A stretch of DNA of 64,000 bases from Prevotellaceae bacterium UBA4301 (lineage in GTDB: Bacteria; Bacteroidota; Bacteroidia; Bacteroidales; Bacteroidaceae), in assembly GCA_002395775.1 (NCBI GenBank), contig DGUV01000030.1, positions 53,042 to 117,041 on the forward strand, written 5' to 3'. This document shows, piece after piece, positions 60,102-64,000 of the stretch; positions within the stretch are counted from its first letter, which is position 1, and each line of letters opens with the position of its first letter. The notes beneath the pieces are model-generated. The model had not been told where the DNA came from and ran no database searches. It saw nothing but the letters and a program-made list of their open reading frames with translations. Both the position numbers and the translations under genes were made by a program.

Positions 60102-63100
60102 ATGATGAAGAAACTGACACTTATTCTGCTCGCTCTCGTGGCACTGACTTCGCCCGCACGGGCTATTTTGTATGAAATCAAAGGTCCCGTTTCCGGTTTA
60201 AACTATGGTGGCACCTACACGCTCAACGGCGTGGAGTATAAAATCTATGCCGATTGCTATGTCGTCGACATGAATAATGGCTATCCCGCATCCGTCAGTG
60301 TCATGAAATTCGTAGCCTTTGTGAGGTCCCTCTCTGGCGTCACCACCGAGGAGTGCGTCATCCCCGCATCGTTCGAGAATAAGAACATCGCATTCACCGT
60401 TGGGCGGATTGACATCAATGGTATATGTGATTACAAGTATGTCTGGACCACCGACCCCAATTTCGTAGAACCTGATGCGGGCGGCATACCTGCACGCCAA
60501 GTGTCTCCCACCGTCGAGGTATGGGGGTTTTCCAGCCAGTTTGGAAATAGTTATGGCTACGAGACCAATTCCAACATCAAGACCCTCCGTTTCGAGGGCG
60601 ACATACGCAAAGGGGCATACGCTGTCTACACCTATGACAACGAAAGAACCGTTGCGTACATACAGGAATCCCCATCAACAAGGTATGATTATTTCTACAA
60701 AAAGATGTCGCTCGTCGAGGGACAATACGATTTCACCGAAGATCTCAAGCCCGACCTGCCCAATCTGGAGAAGTTCTACATTCGGAACCTTCCGGGCTAT
60801 AAAGCACCCAACTTCAGCAAGTTCACCAATCTGACGGATGTCTATTTCACATCCACCACACCCTACCAGGCCGACTCCACCATGATTTACGGAGTAGAAA
60901 ACGCCACCGCCCACCTCACCAACACAGCCTTTGCCGCCTACTTGCCCGGCAACCCCAATAGCTACTTTTCCAACTTCAAGCAGGTGCTGCCCGAGTCGTT
61001 CAACATAAACCTTACCGTGGAAAACGGAGCCTTGGCTAGAATCGCCGGCCAGGACTACAACGCAGGGGAATACAACCTAACCATGGACGTTGTGGACAAC
61101 TCGCCCTCGTTCCTGACGTTCGATGCCATCGGTGCACGCAGTTGGGTGAACGGAAAGGAGGTGACAGCCGACATGGAATATGCAGGCACACCCTTCGGCG
61201 ACATGGAGGGCTACGAATACACCTTCCCCGTCGTGTACTCCAACATGTATGTGCGCTGCACGGCAGACGAGAAGATTATCCAGTTTGCCGACCCGGTTGT
61301 GGAAGCCCTCTGCGTAGCCGAGTGGGACATGAACGCAGACGGCAAGCTATCGACGTGGGAGGCCAGCAACCTCACCTCCCTTGGCGAGGTGTTCAAGGGC
61401 AACACGGAGATACAAAGCTTCGACGAACTGCAATATTTCACCAGCCTGACATCTGTCGGCAACAATGCCTTCGACGGCTGCACGGGACTTAAGCACGTCA
61501 CACTATCCGAAAACATAAAGGCCCTCGGGCAGTACGCATTTCGAAGCTGTGCCCTAACGGAGATAGACCTGCCCGACGGGCTTACGTCATTCGCCTCGTA
61601 CACATTTGCAGGATGCAAGAATCTGGAGACTATCGACATCCCCTCCGGAGTGACGATACTTCCCATGCAGTGTTTCGTCGAGTGCACAGGCCTCAAGCAT
61701 ATCTATATCCCAAAGGCTTGTGTCAGGCTAAGCCAATTCCCCCTTGGTGGCTGCACGGGGCTATCCTCCATTGTGGTAGAGGAAGGCAACCCCATGTTGA
61801 GTTCGCCCAAAGGCTGTAATGCCCTCGTACTTAATGATACGCTACTTATGGTTGGATGCAAGAACTCCTCTATCCCCGAGGGCATCAAGGCCATTTACAA
61901 CTATGCATTCTTTGACATGGCCGAACTTACCAGCATCGAATTGCCCTCTACACTGACGGCCATATCCCAACGCGCTTTCCAGAACTGCACGGGGCTTACC
62001 TCCGTGGTGTCACACATTCGGGAGCCTTTTACCCTTGGCACCGGTGCCTTCGGCAACATCTCCCCCTCCTGCGTCCTCACCGTTCCCGCTGGCACGCGCC
62101 AGGTCTACATCGATAAGGGCTGGACGGAGACCATCTTCAAAGGTGGCATTGTGGAGGAGACAGATATGGCAGACATCATCCAGTTTACCGACTCCGTGGC
62201 CGAGGCCATCTGCCTGACCCATTGGGACGCAAACCACGATGGTTACCTGACTCGTGCAGAAGCGGCCCTTGTCACCACATTGTGTGACAGCACAGGTACT
62301 TCTTACTTCCATCTCAACAAACAACTGAAAGCCTTCCCCGAGTTGCAGTATTTCACTGGGCTAACGGCAATTGAGAAAAGTGCTTTTTCCGGTAGCAATA
62401 GCCTGACCGACATTGTCATTCCGCCCACAGTGACTCGCATAGCTGACAATGCATTCCTCAATTGCGATTTGCGTTCCATTGTGTTGCCCCAAGGCCTTGT
62501 CACGATAGAAAATTACGGATTCTATGGCAACAAGAACCTTACCGAAGTCATTCTGCCAGAGGGATTGGACACACTGAAGTCTCTCGTTTTCTCCGACACT
62601 GGCCTCAAGCACATCTATCTGCCTGCCTCCCTCCGCTCGTTCTATGCCGACGCCCTTACGAACACCCCCGACCTTGTCAGCATCACCGTGGACCCAGGCA
62701 ACGAGAAATATGACTCGCGTGAAAACAGCCAGTGTGTGCTTAGGAAATCCGATGGCTACCTCATCGCAGGTTGCAAGAACTCCGTCATCCCACGCAGCAC
62801 AAAGTACATCGTAAATTCTGCCTTCCGAGGAAGGGGATTGACTTCGGTGGAGATTCCCGACAGCGTCACCGGCATAGGGAGTTGGGCTTTCCTCTCAAAC
62901 CAAGACTTGGAGCGCATGGTTATGCGAAGTAAAACTCCATTTGCGTTTCCACCAACGATGTTTGGTCCTAACGAGTCTGGTTATCCCACCAACTGCACCC
63001 TCCATGTTCCCCATGGCACGCGCCAAGCCTACATCGACAAGGGCTGGACGGAGACCATCTTCAAAGGCGGCATCGTGGAGTTGGAGGATGAAACCAACTA

Positions 63101-63176
63101 CGACGTGAACGGCGACGGGCAGGTTTCCATTGCCGACGTGACAAAGTTGGTGAACAAGATTCTGGGAAAGGAATAG
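60102..63176 (+). CDS. BspA-like leucine-rich repeat surface protein with dockerin
   Basis: The 1024-residue protein (from ATG 60102) has a signal peptide (1-20), then many LRR_5/BspA repeats of the LTxIxLPxxLTxI type in two large blocks (about 440-650 and 750-980), each opened by an acidic Asn/Asp-rich EF-hand-like loop (MNADGKLSTWEA, ANHDGYLTRAEA). It ends with one dockerin-like repeat (DVNGDGQVSIADVTKLVNKI). BspA proteins of oral and gut Bacteroidetes bind host proteins or other cells. A single dockerin in Prevotella secreted proteins is not proof of a cellulosome. Two tail segments (about 62070-62160 and 62997-63086) are near-identical, so the gene grew by internal duplication. An ATG at 60078 is an alternative start. 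Confidence 0.88.
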   Translation: MMKKLTLILLALVALTSPARAILYEIKGPVSGLNYGGTYTLNGVEYKIYADCYVVDMNNGYPASVSVMKFVAFVRSLSGVTTEECVIPASFENKNIAFTVGRIDINGICDYKYVWTTDPNFVEPDAGGIPARQVSPTVEVWGFSSQFGNSYGYETNSNIKTLRFEGDIRKGAYAVYTYDNERTVAYIQESPSTRYDYFYKKMSLVEGQYDFTEDLKPDLPNLEKFYIRNLPGYKAPNFSKFTNLTDVYFTSTTPYQADSTMIYGVENATAHLTNTAFAAYLPGNPNSYFSNFKQVLPESFNINLTVENGALARIAGQDYNAGEYNLTMDVVDNSPSFLTFDAIGARSWVNGKEVTADMEYAGTPFGDMEGYEYTFPVVYSNMYVRCTADEKIIQFADPVVEALCVAEWDMNADGKLSTWEASNLTSLGEVFKGNTEIQSFDELQYFTSLTSVGNNAFDGCTGLKHVTLSENIKALGQYAFRSCALTEIDLPDGLTSFASYTFAGCKNLETIDIPSGVTILPMQCFVECTGLKHIYIPKACVRLSQFPLGGCTGLSSIVVEEGNPMLSSPKGCNALVLNDTLLMVGCKNSSIPEGIKAIYNYAFFDMAELTSIELPSTLTAISQRAFQNCTGLTSVVSHIREPFTLGTGAFGNISPSCVLTVPAGTRQVYIDKGWTETIFKGGIVEETDMADIIQFTDSVAEAICLTHWDANHDGYLTRAEAALVTTLCDSTGTSYFHLNKQLKAFPELQYFTGLTAIEKSAFSGSNSLTDIVIPPTVTRIADNAFLNCDLRSIVLPQGLVTIENYGFYGNKNLTEVILPEGLDTLKSLVFSDTGLKHIYLPASLRSFYADALTNTPDLVSITVDPGNEKYDSRENSQCVLRKSDGYLIAGCKNSVIPRSTKYIVNSAFRGRGLTSVEIPDSVTGIGSWAFLSNQDLERMVMRSKTPFAFPPTMFGPNESGYPTNCTLHVPHGTRQAYIDKGWTETIFKGGIVELEDETNYDVNGDGQVSIADVTKLVNKILGKE

Positions 63177-63313
63177 GACGTTTGTCAGAAAATTCCACTT
63201 CCTGTCCCACGAGGCAGAACATGGTTGTTTGGTCTTTATGGGCCAAACCTAATCCTGTCGTCAAAGCCCTGGGTAGTGGGTCGCTGTAAATGAAAGGATT
63301 TTTCGAGGACAAT
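63177..63313. other. Intergenic DNA with no recognised gene
   Basis: It holds a small GTTTGG/CCAAAC hairpin at about 63229-63248, which is not followed by a T-run. On the minus strand it is open as part of a longer antisense frame, without start or family match. Nothing else is seen. Confidence 0.4.
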
Positions 63314-63344
63314 TTTGTTGTTCGCTCGTTTTTTCGTACCTTTG
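63314..63344 (+). promoter_or_regulatory. argS promoter
   Basis: TTTG (63314-63317), 19-nt spacer, TACCTTTG (63337-63344); the ATG is at 63400. Confidence 0.75.
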
Positions 63345-63399
63345 CGGGCATCGTAGTGTAAAACTGCATAAAAGATTTGACTTTTTTCTTACATAAGGT

Positions 63400-64000
63400 A
63401 TGGAGATAACGAAACGCATAGCACTGGCCGTAGCGGCCGCAATCAAAGAAATGTGGGGGCAGGAAGTGGCCCCGGAAAGCATTCAGCTGCAAGAGACAAG
63501 ACCGGAATTTGAGGGAAACGTGACGCTCGTGGTGTTCCCCTTCCTCAGGATGAGCCGCAAGCGCCCCGAGGAGACGGCGCAGCTGCTGGGCGAATGCCTG
63601 ATGCATGAGGTGCCCGACGTGGTGGCACGCTTCAACGTGGTGAAGGGTTTCCTGAACCTGGTCGTCGCACCGGCGCAGTGGATTGGACTGCTGGAGGAGA
63701 TTAACGGCCAGGAGCGCTTCGGTTTCACTCCGGTGACAGAGGCGAGCCCGCTGGTGATGATTGAATACTCGAGCCCCAATACGAACAAACCGCTGCACCT
63801 GGGGCACGTGCGCAACAACTTGCTCGGCTGGGCTTTGGCACAGGTGATGGAGGCCAATGGCAACCGCGTCGTTAAGACCAACATCGTGAACGACCGCGGC
63901 ATACACATCTGCAAGTCGATGCTGGCTTGGCTCAAGTGGGGCAACGGCGAGACACCCGAGTCCTCGGGCAAGAAAGGCGACCACCTCATCGGCGACTACT
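63400..64000 (+). CDS. argS: Arginine--tRNA ligase (3' partial)
   Basis: The first 200 codons of ArgRS are visible and the gene runs off the window. An N-terminal additional domain (about 1-115, [19 protein letters not shown]) precedes the catalytic core, which opens with [19 protein letters not shown], containing the HIGH motif as [18 protein letters not shown] follows. It charges tRNA-Arg in the cytoplasm. The start at 63400 gives the usual N-terminal domain length and follows a canonical promoter. Confidence 0.95.
   Translation, partial: MEITKRIALAVAAAIKEMWGQEVAPESIQLQETRPEFEGNVTLVVFPFLRMSRKRPEETAQLLGECLMHEVPDVVARFNVVKGFLNLVVAPAQWIGLLEEINGQERFGFTPVTEASPLVMIEYSSPNTNKPLHLGHVRNNLLGWALAQVMEANGNRVVKTNIVNDRGIHICKSMLAWLKWGNGETPESSGKKGDHLIGDY

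Noticed and set aside
63061..63984. Long minus-strand frame covering the argS start and intergenic region
   Set aside because: Most of it is antisense to argS and to the BspA-like gene end, and no start signal or family match is visible.

Overview
The window looks like chromosomal DNA of a Prevotella-like member of the Bacteroidales. The main clues are many TAnnTTTG-type -7 promoter elements (several with a TTTG box 19-21 nt upstream), T9SS-like C-terminal sorting tails on secreted proteins, a fused SecDF, an SDR-type fructuronate reductase beside UxuA, and abundant xylan and pentose functions. This placement is inferred from gene content and signals; no database search was run. The left edge cuts a CotH-family secreted protein and the right edge cuts argS.

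Layout. 1-8.0 kb: a CotH/ricin-like T9SS cargo protein, an Lrp-family regulator, a peptidase C26-M19 fusion, a lipoprotein M28 peptidase, SufE, Dus and a U32-family protein. 8.0-13.0 kb (minus strand): MetRS, fructuronate reductase, mannonate dehydratase and an MscS channel. 13.1-16.0 kb: xylB-xylA. 16.0-23.5 kb: an accessory stretch with a 22-nt-period repeat, a DUF234-type ATPase, and an outer-membrane protein followed by an ECF sigma operon. The outer-membrane gene and the sigma gene share an almost identical promoter. 23.5-34.2 kb: a xylan cluster of GH43, a GPH-family sugar symporter, an acetyl esterase, a GH5-GH43 fusion and a membrane-tethered AraC regulator. 34.3-37.9 kb: a large multidomain secreted protein.

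37.9-42.7 kb is the most unusual region. It is AT-rich and starts with two gene relics, one of them a decayed copy of the 3' end of the RecD-like helicase gene whose intact copy lies at the other side (42.7-44.2 kb). Between these direct repeats lie three canonical promoters, nine consecutive 21-22-nt repeat units, a long rod-shaped RNA hairpin, and a tightly coupled three-gene operon: membrane-anchored PH/TerB-like/AAA+ ATPase, voltage-gated K+ channel, and a small helical protein. I propose it as a candidate undescribed defence or stress module.

44.2-64 kb is mostly housekeeping: a DUF3822 protein, RsmD, an outer-membrane barrel protein, a porin, SecDF, an EEP-family phosphatase, a rhomboid protease, HU, an ABC exporter, a second membrane-tethered AraC regulator (TPR type), a BspA-like protein with a dockerin, and argS.

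How genes work together: the GH43, GH5-GH43 and esterase proteins would debranch and cut acetylated (glucurono)arabinoxylan. The GPH symporter would import products, XylA/XylB would feed xylose into the pentose phosphate pathway, and UxuA plus the SDR would handle glucuronate-derived fructuronate. No SusC/SusD pair, tRNA, rRNA, CRISPR array or transposase was seen.
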